Below the pieces are notes generated by a model. That model worked only from the letters and a program-made list of their open reading frames with translations, made no database searches and was not told the DNA's origin. Positions 1 through 7,670 of a stretch of 64,000 nt of DNA are shown here, piece after piece. Within the stretch, counting starts at the first letter, position 1; the number at the start of each line of letters is the position of its first letter. The stretch is taken from assembly GCA_945903445.1 (NCBI GenBank), contig CAMDNZ010000006.1, forward strand, positions 37,327 to 101,326, written 5' to 3'. A program made the position numbers and the translations under genes. The DNA comes from Bordetella parapertussis (lineage in GTDB: Bacteria > Pseudomonadota > Gammaproteobacteria > Burkholderiales > Burkholderiaceae_B).

Positions 1-131
1 TCTTTACCGGCCAAGGGGATGGTGGTGACGATCTTGCCCGACGACGGGTTGTAGCCGTCGGTGGAACGCTTGCTGACACCCGCTACATGGCGGCCGTCGA
101 TGAAATGCGGGATTACGGTGGGTTCGGACAT
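1..131 (-). CDS. mmsA: CoA-acylating methylmalonate-semialdehyde dehydrogenase, N-terminal part
   Basis: Only the first 43 codons are inside the window; the gene continues past the left edge. The start MSEPTVIPHFIDGRHVAG, followed by an FNPSSGK-like stretch (here YNPSSGK), is the typical beginning of CoA-acylating (methyl)malonate-semialdehyde dehydrogenases, which convert malonate or methylmalonate semialdehyde to acetyl- or propionyl-CoA. It lies 30 bases downstream of the omega-transaminase on the same strand, so the two are probably one operon: the transaminase makes the semialdehyde and this enzyme consumes it. The catalytic cysteine is outside the window, so the assignment rests on the N-terminus and the neighbour. 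Confidence 0.75.
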   Translation of the reverse strand, partial: MSEPTVIPHFIDGRHVAGVSKRSTDGYNPSSGKIVTTIPLAGK

Positions 132-161
132 GACTACTCTCTAAACAATCTGTGTAAAGGC

Positions 162-1484
162 TTAAGCGACCGAGGTCAGCACTTTGCGAATGCGGTCGAA
201 CAGCTCGCCGATTTCTTCGGCATTGATGATCAGCGGCGGCGATACGGCGATCGTGTCGCCGGTGTAGCGCACCATCAAACCGTGGTCGAAGCATTTCTGG
301 AAAACTTCTGCGGCACGCGCGCCGACGGCACCTTCGCGTGAGCGCAATTCGATGCCTGCGACCAGGCCCAGGTTGCGGATGTCGGCCACGTGCGGCGCGT
401 CTTTCAAGGCATGTGCGGCGTCTTCGAAGGTCTTGGCCAATGCGTCGGCGTTGGCGAATACCTGGTCGCGCTGGTAGATGTTCAAGGTGGCGACGATGGC
501 AGCGGTTGCCAGCGGATGGGCCGAATAGGTGTAGCCATGGAAGAACTCGATGCCGCCCGCCACGCCGTTAACGATGGCGTCATGCACTTCGCGCTTGACC
601 GCGACGGCACCGGCCGGCACGGCGGCGTTGCTGATGCCCTTGGCCATGGTGATCAGATCGGGCGTCACGCCGAAATACTCGGACGCGGTGTTGCGGCCCA
701 GACGACCGAATGCGGTGATTACTTCGTCGAAAATCAACAGAATGCCATGCTTGGCGGTGATCTCGCGCAGGCGTTGCAAATAGCCCTTGGGCGGAATCAG
801 CACGCCGGTGGAACCAGCCATGGGTTCGACGATGACGGCGGCGATGGTCGAAGCGTCATGCAGGGTCACCAGGCGTTCCAGCTCGTCGGCCAGATGCTCG
901 CCCCATGCAGGTTGACCGCGCGAGAACGCGTTGTGTTCCAGGTTGTGGGTGTGCGGCAGGTGATCGACGGCGGGCAACAAGGCACCCGAGAACGTCTTGC
1001 GGTTGGCGACGATGCCGCCTACCGAAATGCCACCGAAACCCACGCCGTGATAGCCGCGCTCGCGGCCGATCAGGCGAGTGCGCTGACCGTCGCCACGCGC
1101 ACGGTGATAGGCCAGGGCGATCTTGAGGGCGGTGTCCACCGACTCGGATCCCGAGTTGGTGAAGAAGATGCGGTCCAAGCCTTCGGGCATGAACGCGGCC
1201 ACTGCCGTGGCGGCTTCGAATGCGCCGGGATGAGCCAGTTGGAAGCCAGGCGCGTAATCCAGGCTCTGTGCTTGAGCGGCAATGGCTTCGGCGATTTCGG
1301 GGCGGCCGTGACCGGCGTTCACGCACCACAGGCCGGCTGTGCCGTCCAGCACCTGGCGACCGTCGCCCGAGGTGTAGTACATCCCCTTGGCGGCCGTCAA
1401 CATACGCGGCTGCGCTTTGAATTGTTTGTTGGCCGTAAACGGCATCCATAGATGAGACAGATCGAGGTCGGTACGGGCGTTCAT
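162..1484 (-). CDS. bauA: omega-amino acid (beta-alanine)--pyruvate transaminase
   Basis: A class III PLP-dependent aminotransferase of 440 residues, the usual family length. It carries the NSGSES phosphate-binding motif (about residues 110-115), the IFDEVITAFGR block with the cofactor-binding Asp253, and TMAKGISN with the PLP lysine near residue 282. The N-terminal LWMPFTANKQFK stretch is typical of the beta-alanine/omega-amino acid:pyruvate subgroup. Likely reaction: beta-alanine plus pyruvate to malonate semialdehyde plus L-alanine in the cytosol. Its neighbours are mmsA just downstream and a divergent MocR regulator upstream, which fits a substrate-induced catabolic operon. Substrate preference (beta-alanine, taurine, other omega-amines) cannot be read from the sequence. 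Confidence 0.88.
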   Translation of the reverse strand: MNARTDLDLSHLWMPFTANKQFKAQPRMLTAAKGMYYTSGDGRQVLDGTAGLWCVNAGHGRPEIAEAIAAQAQSLDYAPGFQLAHPGAFEAATAVAAFMPEGLDRIFFTNSGSESVDTALKIALAYHRARGDGQRTRLIGRERGYHGVGFGGISVGGIVANRKTFSGALLPAVDHLPHTHNLEHNAFSRGQPAWGEHLADELERLVTLHDASTIAAVIVEPMAGSTGVLIPPKGYLQRLREITAKHGILLIFDEVITAFGRLGRNTASEYFGVTPDLITMAKGISNAAVPAGAVAVKREVHDAIVNGVAGGIEFFHGYTYSAHPLATAAIVATLNIYQRDQVFANADALAKTFEDAAHALKDAPHVADIRNLGLVAGIELRSREGAVGARAAEVFQKCFDHGLMVRYTGDTIAVSPPLIINAEEIGELFDRIRKVLTSVA

Positions 1485-1575
1485 GGGTACGCTCCAAAAA
1501 GGGTAGGCGACAATAAACGTATTCTGGGTCGTGCCGGTGACGACTTAAATATACGGTTGCGCGAAACCCGGCAGG

Positions 1576-1606
1576 CTGTATAGTTAAATTCAGCACAACT
1601 GTACAG
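1576..1606. promoter_or_regulatory. palindromic operator between transaminase and MocR genes
   Basis: CTGTATAGTT, 11 bases, then AACTGTACAG: an inverted repeat matching at 9 of 10 positions. It overlaps a plausible promoter for the regulator (TTGCGC, 16 bases, TATAGT) and ends 7 bases before the regulator's ATG. Binding by the adjacent MocR/GntR protein, giving autoregulation and control of the divergent transaminase gene, is inferred. Confidence 0.55.
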
Positions 1607-1613
1607 AATCGCC

Positions 1614-3041
1614 ATGATCGATTTTCAACCTATCCGCGATCGCACCCGGGCACCGACGCTGGTACAACAGATCGTCGATGCGTTCACGGCAGCCGTCGGT
1701 GCGCAATCCTTACGTCCTGGGATGGCCGTGCCCTCGGTGCGGGAATTTGCACGCGACCACGAGGTGAGCACCTATACGGTTGCCTCGGCATATCAACAGC
1801 TGGTGGCTGCCGGTTGGTTGGTCGCGCGTCCCGGGGCGGGTTATCGGGTCGCTCACCGTACAGGTTCGCGGGATAACCCTGACGCGTCCACGGCCAATTG
1901 GGAGTTGCCCAGTTTGAACGCGGCGTGGTTGTTATCCGACATCTTTGCCGACCACTCCATCCCGATCAAGGCGGGATCGGGATGGGTGCCAGACGACTGG
2001 CTGCACGATGCGGGGCTGCAAGCCGCGCTCAAGCAACTGGCCCGAGTGCCCGTGTCGCAACTCACGGGCTATGGTCATCCCTATGGGTATGCGCCTTTGC
2101 GCGAAGCCATTGCCGCTCGGCTGGAGTCGCATGGCATGAGTGTCGATGTGTCTCAGGTTCTGCTGACTCAGGGGGTCACGCGGGGTTTGGATTTGGTGGT
2201 TCGTACGCTGCTGGTGCCGGGCGATACCGTCGTGGTCGAACAGCCGTGCTATGCGAACTTGCTGCAAATGCTGCGCATGGCGGGCCTGCGCATTCTGACG
2301 GTGCCGCGCACGATGGATGGCATTGATAGCGAAGCGGTGGCGCGGGTGGCGGCGGCTCACCGACCGCGTGCGGTCTTCGTCAATACCGTGCTGCAAAACC
2401 CCACCGGAACCAGTATGAGCATGGCCAATGCGTTTCGCTTGCTGCAAGTGGCCGAGCGCCATGGCATGTGGGTGATCGAAGACGATATTTCGCGCGAGTT
2501 GCTACCTGGGGTCGCGCCGGTTCTGGGGGCCTTGTCGGGTGGGCATCGAGTAGTCTCGCTGGGCGGCTATTCCAAGACGGTCAGCCCCGCCATGCGGGTG
2601 GGCTATCTGGTGGGCCAGCGCGATCTAATTCGCGATCTGGCGCGCACCAAGATGGCTTTGGGGCTGACTTCACCCGAGATCATGGAGCGTTTGGTCTATC
2701 AGGTCGAACGCGACGGGCACTATCGCAGCCACCTCGCAGGCTTGCGCGAGAACCTTGCGCTGGCGCATGGGCGCGTCGCGCAGCTGCTGCGCGAGCATGG
2801 ATTGGACATCTGGGCCGAACCCAAGGCGGGTCTGTTTTTGTGGGCGAGACTGGCCGGCAAGTGGCGTGGTCGAGGGGCCAACGGCTTGGCCGAGCAGGCG
2901 GCTGCGCGCGGCATCTGGCTGGCGCCGGGCTCGTATTTCGAGGCGAGCGAAGAGGACACCGCGTGGATGCGTTTCAACGTGGCCTATAGCGACGCACCTG
3001 AGTTGTGGGCGTTCTTGCGCGAGTCGGGAGCGACGCAATAG
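1614..3041 (+). CDS. MocR/PdxR-type GntR-family transcriptional regulator with aminotransferase domain
   Basis: 475 residues with an N-terminal GntR winged helix (about residues 10-80, including AVPSVREFARDHEVSTYTVA) fused to a fold-type I aminotransferase domain (about residue 100 to the end). The domain retains the PLP lysine in GGYSKTVSPAMRVGY (near residue 321) and the NTVLQNPTGTSM motif. This is the architecture of GabR, TauR and PdxR, which sense an amino compound as a PLP adduct. Divergent orientation with the omega-transaminase/mmsA genes and the palindrome in the shared upstream region suggest it controls them. The ATG lies close behind the operator; the exact effector is unknown. 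Confidence 0.88.
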   Translation: MIDFQPIRDRTRAPTLVQQIVDAFTAAVGAQSLRPGMAVPSVREFARDHEVSTYTVASAYQQLVAAGWLVARPGAGYRVAHRTGSRDNPDASTANWELPSLNAAWLLSDIFADHSIPIKAGSGWVPDDWLHDAGLQAALKQLARVPVSQLTGYGHPYGYAPLREAIAARLESHGMSVDVSQVLLTQGVTRGLDLVVRTLLVPGDTVVVEQPCYANLLQMLRMAGLRILTVPRTMDGIDSEAVARVAAAHRPRAVFVNTVLQNPTGTSMSMANAFRLLQVAERHGMWVIEDDISRELLPGVAPVLGALSGGHRVVSLGGYSKTVSPAMRVGYLVGQRDLIRDLARTKMALGLTSPEIMERLVYQVERDGHYRSHLAGLRENLALAHGRVAQLLREHGLDIWAEPKAGLFLWARLAGKWRGRGANGLAEQAAARGIWLAPGSYFEASEEDTAWMRFNVAYSDAPELWAFLRESGATQ

Positions 3042-3078
3042 CGAGCTCTGCGCCGCTATTGTCCGGCGTAGCATTTCA

Positions 3079-3207
3079 TTGACGGCGGCCGATGTCGGTC
3101 CGGTGGCCACACTGCGCCTGGGCGGTGTGCGTGTGGTGGTGTCCTTGGGCAAGTCGCAGATGCTGGACCGTAATCTGTTCAGAACGGGTGGGGTTCAGCC
3201 CGAACGG
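3079..3207 (+). pseudogene. relic of the C-terminus of an M81 (MlrC-like) metallopeptidase
   Basis: No start codon and no complete gene. One frame reads DVGPVATLRLGGVRVVVSLG and then KSQMLDRNLFRTGGVQPE, which resembles the C-terminal domain of MlrC/M81 family peptidases (GP.A.LRVGGV.VVL, then Q..D..LF...GI.P). The similarity fades after GVQPE, where an intact family member would continue with a KSS-HFRA-like motif. The stretch lies between the MocR gene and folA. I read it as the remains of a deleted gene; recognition is by eye only. Confidence 0.5.
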
Positions 3208-3293
3208 ACTTGCGTTCGAACCCTGGGGTTCGCAGGGTGGAAAGGCTGGCGCTCGGTCAAGTGTGTAAGCCGGGCGTGCGGGCCGAGCGTGGC

Positions 3294-3785
3294 TTACTTC
3301 GCGTCGCGTTCGTAGGAGACGAAGTCGTAGCGCCAGCCGTTCTCTTCGGGTTGAGGACGGCGAGCGGTTTCGCGCCATTGTCCGGCAGGCAGTTCGATGA
3401 AATGCGCGTTGCCTTCCACATGGGCATCGATTTCGGTCGCTTCGATGTGCGTGGCAAGCGGCAGGGCCAGTGCGTAGATCTGCGCGCCGCCGATGATGCA
3501 CACCGCGTCGTCGGTGCCGCAGGCGGTCAACGCCGCGTCCAGACTCGCGAATACTTCCGCACCATCGGCCTGGTATGCGGTATCGCGGCTGATCACCAGA
3601 TTGCGGCGACCCGGCAACGGCCGGCCGAGCGACTCCCACGTCTTGCGTCCCATCACGATGGGGCGGCCCAGCGTGGTGGCCTTGAAGTGCTTCAAATCCC
3701 CCGGCAGGCGCCAGGGCAGGGAGTTGTCCACGCCGATGCAGCGGTTGGCGGCATAGGCGACGACGAGCGTGATGGAAGCGGGCAT
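3294..3785 (-). CDS. folA: dihydrofolate reductase
   Basis: 163 residues, the normal size of bacterial DHFR. It reduces dihydrofolate to tetrahydrofolate with NADPH. Visible hallmarks are ANRCIGVDNSLPWRLPGDLKHF (the family's NG-GIG-N-LPW-LP-D block with the catalytic acid Asp near residue 30), the GRPIVMGRKTWESLGRPLPGR NADPH-binding stretch, and CIIGGAQIYA in the C-terminal half. Its ATG overlaps the TGA of thyA by one base (TGATG), so the two are translationally coupled. That makes sense because thymidylate synthase produces the dihydrofolate that this enzyme recycles. A longer upstream reading frame overlaps thyA and is not coding. Confidence 0.95.
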   Translation of the reverse strand: MPASITLVVAYAANRCIGVDNSLPWRLPGDLKHFKATTLGRPIVMGRKTWESLGRPLPGRRNLVISRDTAYQADGAEVFASLDAALTACGTDDAVCIIGGAQIYALALPLATHIEATEIDAHVEGNAHFIELPAGQWRETARRPQPEENGWRYDFVSYERDAK

Positions 3786-4579
3786 CAGACGGCCACCGCG
3801 CCTTTGATGTGCGGATGGCACTGGTAGTTTTCGATTTCGAAATCGTCCAGGCGGTAATCGAAGATCGACTCGGGTTTGCGCTTGATGCGCAGGCGTGGGT
3901 ACGGATAGGGCTCGCGCGACAATTGCAACTGCACTTGCTCGAAGTGGTTGCTGTAGATGTGGCAATCGCCTCCCGTCCAGATAAAGTCGCCCACTTCCAG
4001 AGCGCACTGCTGCGCCACCATGTGGGTCAGCAAGGCATAGCTGGCGATGTTGAACGGCACACCCAAAAAGATGTCGGCGCTGCGTTGGTACAACTGGCAG
4101 GACAGTTTGCCTTCGGCTACGTAGAACTGGAAGAACGCGTGGCACGGCGGCAGCGCCATGTTGGGAATGTCGGCCACGTTCCAAGCCGACACGATGTGCC
4201 GACGCGAATCGGGTTGGCGCCGGATCTGATCGACGACCTGGGCAATCTGGTCGATATGGCCGCCATCGGGCTTGGGCCACGACCGCCACTGCACGCCATA
4301 GACCGGTCCCAGATTGCCTTCGGCATCGGCCCACTCGTCCCAAATGCTGACGCCATGCTCCTTCAGATAATGCGTATTGGCGTCGCCTCGCAAGAACCAC
4401 AGCAGCTCGACGAAAATGCTCTTGGTATGCAGTTTCTTGGTGGTGACCAGCGGAAAGCCCTGCGACAGATCGAAACGCAGTTGATGGCCAAATACCGAGC
4501 GGGTGCCCGTGCCGGTGCGATCCGTCTTGGCGGCGCCATACTTGAACACATGGCGCATGAAGTCTTCGTATTGACGCAT
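3785..4579 (-). CDS. thyA: thymidylate synthase
   Basis: 264 residues, the standard length of bacterial ThyA. It methylates dUMP to dTMP using methylene-tetrahydrofolate. The active-site cysteine is Cys146 in LPPCHAFFQFYV; DSRRHIVSAWN supplies the phosphate-binding arginines, and KTDRTGTGT near the N-terminus and the folate-binding end are conserved. It sits between an OsmC-family gene (2 bases upstream) and folA (1-base overlap downstream), giving a compact folate/thymidylate operon. Confidence 0.96.
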   Translation of the reverse strand: MRQYEDFMRHVFKYGAAKTDRTGTGTRSVFGHQLRFDLSQGFPLVTTKKLHTKSIFVELLWFLRGDANTHYLKEHGVSIWDEWADAEGNLGPVYGVQWRSWPKPDGGHIDQIAQVVDQIRRQPDSRRHIVSAWNVADIPNMALPPCHAFFQFYVAEGKLSCQLYQRSADIFLGVPFNIASYALLTHMVAQQCALEVGDFIWTGGDCHIYSNHFEQVQLQLSREPYPYPRLRIKRKPESIFDYRLDDFEIENYQCHPHIKGAVAV

Positions 4580-4581
4580 GA

Positions 4582-5019
4582 TCAGTCGCTTTGAACGGCG
4601 GGGTCGACGATCTCGGTCGAGAATTCGAGCCGGGCGGTATGCGCCAGCATGGCCGAGGCCGAGCAGTATTTTTCGTGCGACAGTTGCACGGCGCGTTCGA
4701 CGGCGGCACGCGGCAGGTTATGGCCGGTGACGGTGAACGCGAAATGAATGCGAGTGAACACTTTGGGATCGGTCTCGGCCCGATCGGCAGTCAGCTTGAC
4801 CGAGCAATCGGTGACCGCGTGACGGCCTCGTTTCAGAATTAGCACCACGTCATAAGCCGTGCAGGCGCCGGTGCCGGCCAGCAGCATTTCCATCGGGCGA
4901 GGGGCCAGATCGTGGCCGCCGCCTTCGACCGCGCCATCCATAACGGCCACATGGCCGGTTCCCGTTTTGGCGACGAACATCATGCCATTCGGGCCGCCCC
5001 AGTCGATCGTGCATTCCAT
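4582..5019 (-). CDS. OsmC family protein (YhfA-like)
   Basis: 145 residues from the chosen ATG. Members of the OsmC/Ohr superfamily are dimeric thiol proteins acting on hydroperoxides or of unknown physiological role. Two cysteines at the expected places are seen: LLAGTGACTAYDVVLIL and SHEKYCSASAM, and the chain begins with the family-typical MECTIDWGG. A TTG ten codons further upstream is in frame, but the ATG gives the family N-terminus. It is the first gene of the run with thyA and folA. A specific peroxidase role is not demonstrable here. Confidence 0.85.
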   Translation of the reverse strand: MECTIDWGGPNGMMFVAKTGTGHVAVMDGAVEGGGHDLAPRPMEMLLAGTGACTAYDVVLILKRGRHAVTDCSVKLTADRAETDPKVFTRIHFAFTVTGHNLPRAAVERAVQLSHEKYCSASAMLAHTARLEFSTEIVDPAVQSD

Positions 5020-5171
5020 AGTGTCTAGACTCGTTTTAAGCGCGGACAAAGCCGCGCGATTCAGGCTTGAGTGATAGGAACGATTCTACCGCGTGGGTAA
5101 AATGAACCGAAGTTGGATATCGGGGGCGGTTGCCACGCCCCTGCGCAGACGCGAACGATGCAGGAGCAACG

Positions 5172-5846
5172 ATGACGCAATCCCACAGCAGCAGTGCCCC
5201 GGCGTTTTTGCGCCGTCGCGGCCGATTCGACAGCATGTTGGCCGAGATCGACCGGGCCTTGACCGTGTTGTCCGGCGCCGCCACGGCGTCGCGGCCCAAT
5301 CCCGCGGCGCGGATCGAGCCGGCCCGGCCGTTGCCGGCCCACGAGGTGCGCCGGTCGGCGGGCATGATGCGGGTCAACCATGTTGGCGAGGTGTGCGCCC
5401 AGGCTCTTTATCGCGGCCAGGCCGCCGTGTGCGGGCACGAGCCGACTCGCCAGTTGCTGTTGCGGGCCGCCTCGGAAGAGGTCGATCATCTGGTGTGGTG
5501 CGACGAACGCTTGAAAGCACTGAATAGCCACCCTAGCGTGCTGAATCCGCTTTGGTATGCCGGTTCGTTCTCGCTGGGCCTGGTGGCGGGATGGGCGGGC
5601 GTGCCTCGCAATCTGGGTTTTATGGCCGAGACCGAACGTCAGGTCGAAGCGCATCTGGACGATCATCTGGGCAGACTGTCACCCGACGATACGACGTCGC
5701 GCCGTATCGTCGAAACCATGAAGGCCGACGAGATCGAGCATCGTTTGACGGCCGAGCGGGCAGGGGCTCAAGCGCTTTCGTTTCCGATTAAGACACTGAT
5801 GCGTGCCATGTCCAAGGTGATGACCACGACCGCCTACTATGCCTGA
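5172..5846 (+). CDS. coq7: 2-polyprenyl-3-methyl-6-methoxy-1,4-benzoquinone monooxygenase
   Basis: 224 residues. A Coq7/CoqF-type diiron hydroxylase that inserts the last hydroxyl group in ubiquinone synthesis at the membrane surface. Carboxylate-bridged diiron ligands are recognisable in NHVGEVCAQALYRGQ, ASEEVDHLVWC, ETERQVEAHLDDH and MKADEIEHRLTAE. The ATG is preceded by AGGAG at good spacing; an in-frame start 14 codons upstream lacks one. It is divergent from the OsmC gene, with about 150 bases between the two starts, and followed by a long non-protein-coding stretch. Confidence 0.92.
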   Translation: MTQSHSSSAPAFLRRRGRFDSMLAEIDRALTVLSGAATASRPNPAARIEPARPLPAHEVRRSAGMMRVNHVGEVCAQALYRGQAAVCGHEPTRQLLLRAASEEVDHLVWCDERLKALNSHPSVLNPLWYAGSFSLGLVAGWAGVPRNLGFMAETERQVEAHLDDHLGRLSPDDTTSRRIVETMKADEIEHRLTAERAGAQALSFPIKTLMRAMSKVMTTTAYYA

Positions 5847-6085
5847 TGCCCTGGGGAATAAGAACGCTTCTCATGGTGCAGCGCGAAGTCACCGACAGTA
5901 ATAGCGTACGCGCTCCGCAAGTTATGTAACTGCACGTTGGCGCGGCGCTTTTTACTAATGGAAAACCCGATCAGGGTTTTGATGTAGAGGAGGCGTGCTT
6001 TCCCTCTAAGGCACGGGTGCCGGAGAAGCACGCTGCCCCGAAGCAACATTTGGTTCGGTAGCATCTGATCCGTGTGAAAAAGTTC
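5847..6085. other. non-coding stretch with strong hairpins, function unknown
   Basis: No convincing protein gene is seen on either strand. Compared with the neighbouring genes it is richer in A/T and full of secondary structure. AAAACCC/GGGTTTT forms a 7-bp hairpin near 5960-5980. GCGTGCTT pairs with AAGCACGC (8 bp) between about 5991 and 6042 and encloses GGCAC/GTGCC. It may be the coq7 3' untranslated region, a second small RNA, or the remains of a mobile element. A minus-strand frame of 84 codons here has no recognisable similarity. Confidence 0.4.
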
Positions 6086-6114
6086 TTGCATTGCAACATA
6101 TCGCTGGGTATTAT
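6086..6114 (+). promoter_or_regulatory. sigma-70-type promoter of the small RNA
   Basis: TTGCAT at 6086-6091, a 17-base spacer, and TATTAT at 6109-6114. This is a near-consensus housekeeping promoter in a region without protein genes. It points at a transcript starting around 6121 that would end at the intrinsic terminator about 158 bases later. Confidence 0.65.
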
Positions 6115-6120
6115 TCGGTT

Positions 6121-6278
6121 GTGGATGTCGAAAACGCAGGTGGCGCGGTGCTCAACCCCGCATGCGTTTCAACCCTGGCAAGCGAGTGTCCTTGCCGGCC
6201 GACATGCCAAGCTTGTCTCCTCCACCCTCCTCCTTTGGTGGATTTAGCCCGAGATCGTAAGATCTCGGGCTTTTTTTT
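6121..6278 (+). ncRNA. candidate trans-acting small RNA with an anti-Shine-Dalgarno hairpin loop
   Basis: A transcript of about 158 nt bounded by a good promoter and an intrinsic terminator. Predicted by eye: ATGTCG (6125-6130) pairs with CGACAT (6200-6205) and closes a three-way junction whose arms are AAACGCA/TGCGTTT (6132-6138 with 6163-6169) and GGCAAG/CTTGCC (6177-6182 with 6191-6196). Next comes TCCACC/GGTGGA (6221-6226 with 6237-6242), whose 10-base loop is CTCCTCCTTT; a second CTCCTCC lies just before it. C/U-rich loops of this kind pair with ribosome-binding sites in several known bacterial small RNA families. I find none of the conserved motifs of 6S, 4.5S, RNase P or tmRNA. Identity and targets are unknown. 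Confidence 0.55.
6246..6278 (+). terminator. intrinsic terminator of the small RNA
   Basis: An 11-bp perfect stem AGCCCGAGATC/GATCTCGGGCT with a GTAA tetraloop, followed by eight T residues. A textbook Rho-independent terminator, and the 3' end needed for Hfq-type small RNAs. Confidence 0.9.
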
Positions 6279-6475
6279 GTCTGTTTGCATGCGGCGCACC
6301 GATTCGGCGTCACAGATCGCCTAAGCTATCGAGAGGCGCAGGCACTCTTTTTGCTGCTTACATTTGGTTTGGTGAAATTTCATTTGCTGATGGCGGTCTA
6401 TACAGCAGAGTTACATCGTGCGTCCATAATGGTTGGCCCCGAGGGGAAACCCTTGGCCTTCGAGGAAAAATTGTC

Positions 6476-7576
6476 GTGACCTGGCTGTATATCTGTATTG
6501 TCGCCTTCATGGTGGGCGGGCTGATCGTGGCATCCGAGCGATGGCATGGCGCGTTCACGGGCGACAGCGACATGAGTAAGCCACAAGCCAGCCATTCGCG
6601 CGCGACGCCACGAGTGGGTGGCTTGGCCGTATTGGCCGGTACGCTCGCGGGTTTGTTGGTGCTGGGCCCCAGCAATATGACGCTGACCTGGCTCTGGCCC
6701 GCCCTTTTTTTAGCGGCCTTGCCGGTATTCGTGGCGGGTTTGCTGGAAGACATCACTAAAGACATCGGTGCCAGCAAGCGACTTTTGGCAGCGTTCGGGT
6801 CGGCCGCTATCGCGTGGTGGTTGTTGGGCGGCGTGACGCGCGTGGGTATTCAGCCGGTGGATTGGGTGTTGTCGTATTGGCCCGTCTCGTTGTTGTTCAC
6901 CATGATCGCGGTGGGGGGATGCACCCATGCGCTGAATATCGTTGATGGCATGAACGGTTTGGCCGGCATGATCGCCACGCTCATGGCCGTGTCCATTGCG
7001 CTGGTCGCCCTGCAAGTGGGCGATCAGCCGATTTTCATGATTTCTGCGGCACTGGCCTCGGCCACCCTGGGTTTCCTGGTGTGGAATTTTCCGTTCGGCC
7101 GGGTGTTTCTGGGCGATGGCGGAGCTTATTTCCTGGGCTTCATCCTGGCTGAGCTGGCCGTTCTTCTGGTGGTGCGCAACCCCTCGGTGTCGCCCTTCTA
7201 CGCCTTGGCCGTATTGTTCTACCCCGTGTTCGAGACCGCGTTTTCGATCTGGCGTCGTCGTTTCAAGCGTGGCGTCCCGGTCGATCAGCCCGACGCCCTG
7301 CACTTGCACCAACTGGTGTTTCGCCGCCTGGTGCGAGTCACGTTCAGCAAAAATCGCCGGCACGCCATCCCGGCCTTATGCAACGCCTTGGCCTCGCCCT
7401 ACCTCTGGGTGCTGGCCTTGATCGGTCTGGTGCCTGCCACCATCTGGTGGGACAACCCTTGGGTGTTGTGTGCGAGCCTGTGCGTGTTCGCAGGCGTATA
7501 TATCTGGCTGTATTCGCGATTAGTGTCTTGGCGTCGTCCGGGGTGGTTGTTGCTGCCGTCCGTTCGAGCCGATTGA
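6476..7576 (+). CDS. undecaprenyl-phosphate N-acetylhexosamine-1-phosphate transferase (WecA/WbpL-type)
   Basis: 366 residues with about ten hydrophobic segments, the size and topology of the MraY/WecA family, which loads the first sugar phosphate onto the undecaprenyl phosphate carrier. Seen: the acidic GLLEDITKDIGASKR cytoplasmic motif, NIVDGMNGLAGM, FPFGRVFLGDGGAYFLGF and the histidine motif LHLHQLVFRRL near the C-terminus. The GTG start has GAGGA at suitable spacing. It is the first gene of the polysaccharide operon and probably starts the repeat unit with a HexNAc-1-phosphate, matching the UDP-HexNAc-modifying enzymes that follow. Carrier sugar specificity is not determined. Confidence 0.85.
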   Translation: MTWLYICIVAFMVGGLIVASERWHGAFTGDSDMSKPQASHSRATPRVGGLAVLAGTLAGLLVLGPSNMTLTWLWPALFLAALPVFVAGLLEDITKDIGASKRLLAAFGSAAIAWWLLGGVTRVGIQPVDWVLSYWPVSLLFTMIAVGGCTHALNIVDGMNGLAGMIATLMAVSIALVALQVGDQPIFMISAALASATLGFLVWNFPFGRVFLGDGGAYFLGFILAELAVLLVVRNPSVSPFYALAVLFYPVFETAFSIWRRRFKRGVPVDQPDALHLHQLVFRRLVRVTFSKNRRHAIPALCNALASPYLWVLALIGLVPATIWWDNPWVLCASLCVFAGVYIWLYSRLVSWRRPGWLLLPSVRAD

Positions 7577-7670
7577 CCGTCGATCACAAGGTCTGTTGGC
7601 CGCGCGGCTCGCCTGCGGCAGCGTCAATCTCACCTTTTCCCTTATTGAGTCGCTTATGAGCAGGAGTCCT

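Noticed and set aside
390..1451. 353-codon frame antisense to the omega-transaminase
   Set aside because: Shadow of a GC-rich gene; the minus-strand protein has all transaminase motifs.
3211..3233. tRNA T-arm-like TTCGAACCC near the MlrC relic
   Set aside because: No acceptor or anticodon stems around it; it is a short palindrome.
5837..6091. 84-codon minus-strand frame after coq7
   Set aside because: Overlaps the coq7 end, has no clear ribosome-binding site or recognisable domain, and coincides with hairpins.
6121..6278. tmRNA, 6S RNA, SRP RNA or RNase P RNA
   Set aside because: None of their conserved motifs is present (no tRNA-like CCA end, no end-to-end pairing as in 6S, no GGAAGCAG SRP loop, no RNase P core).
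6280..6475. JUMPstart/ops element ahead of the polysaccharide operon
   Set aside because: Only GGCGGT is found, without the rest of the ops sequence.
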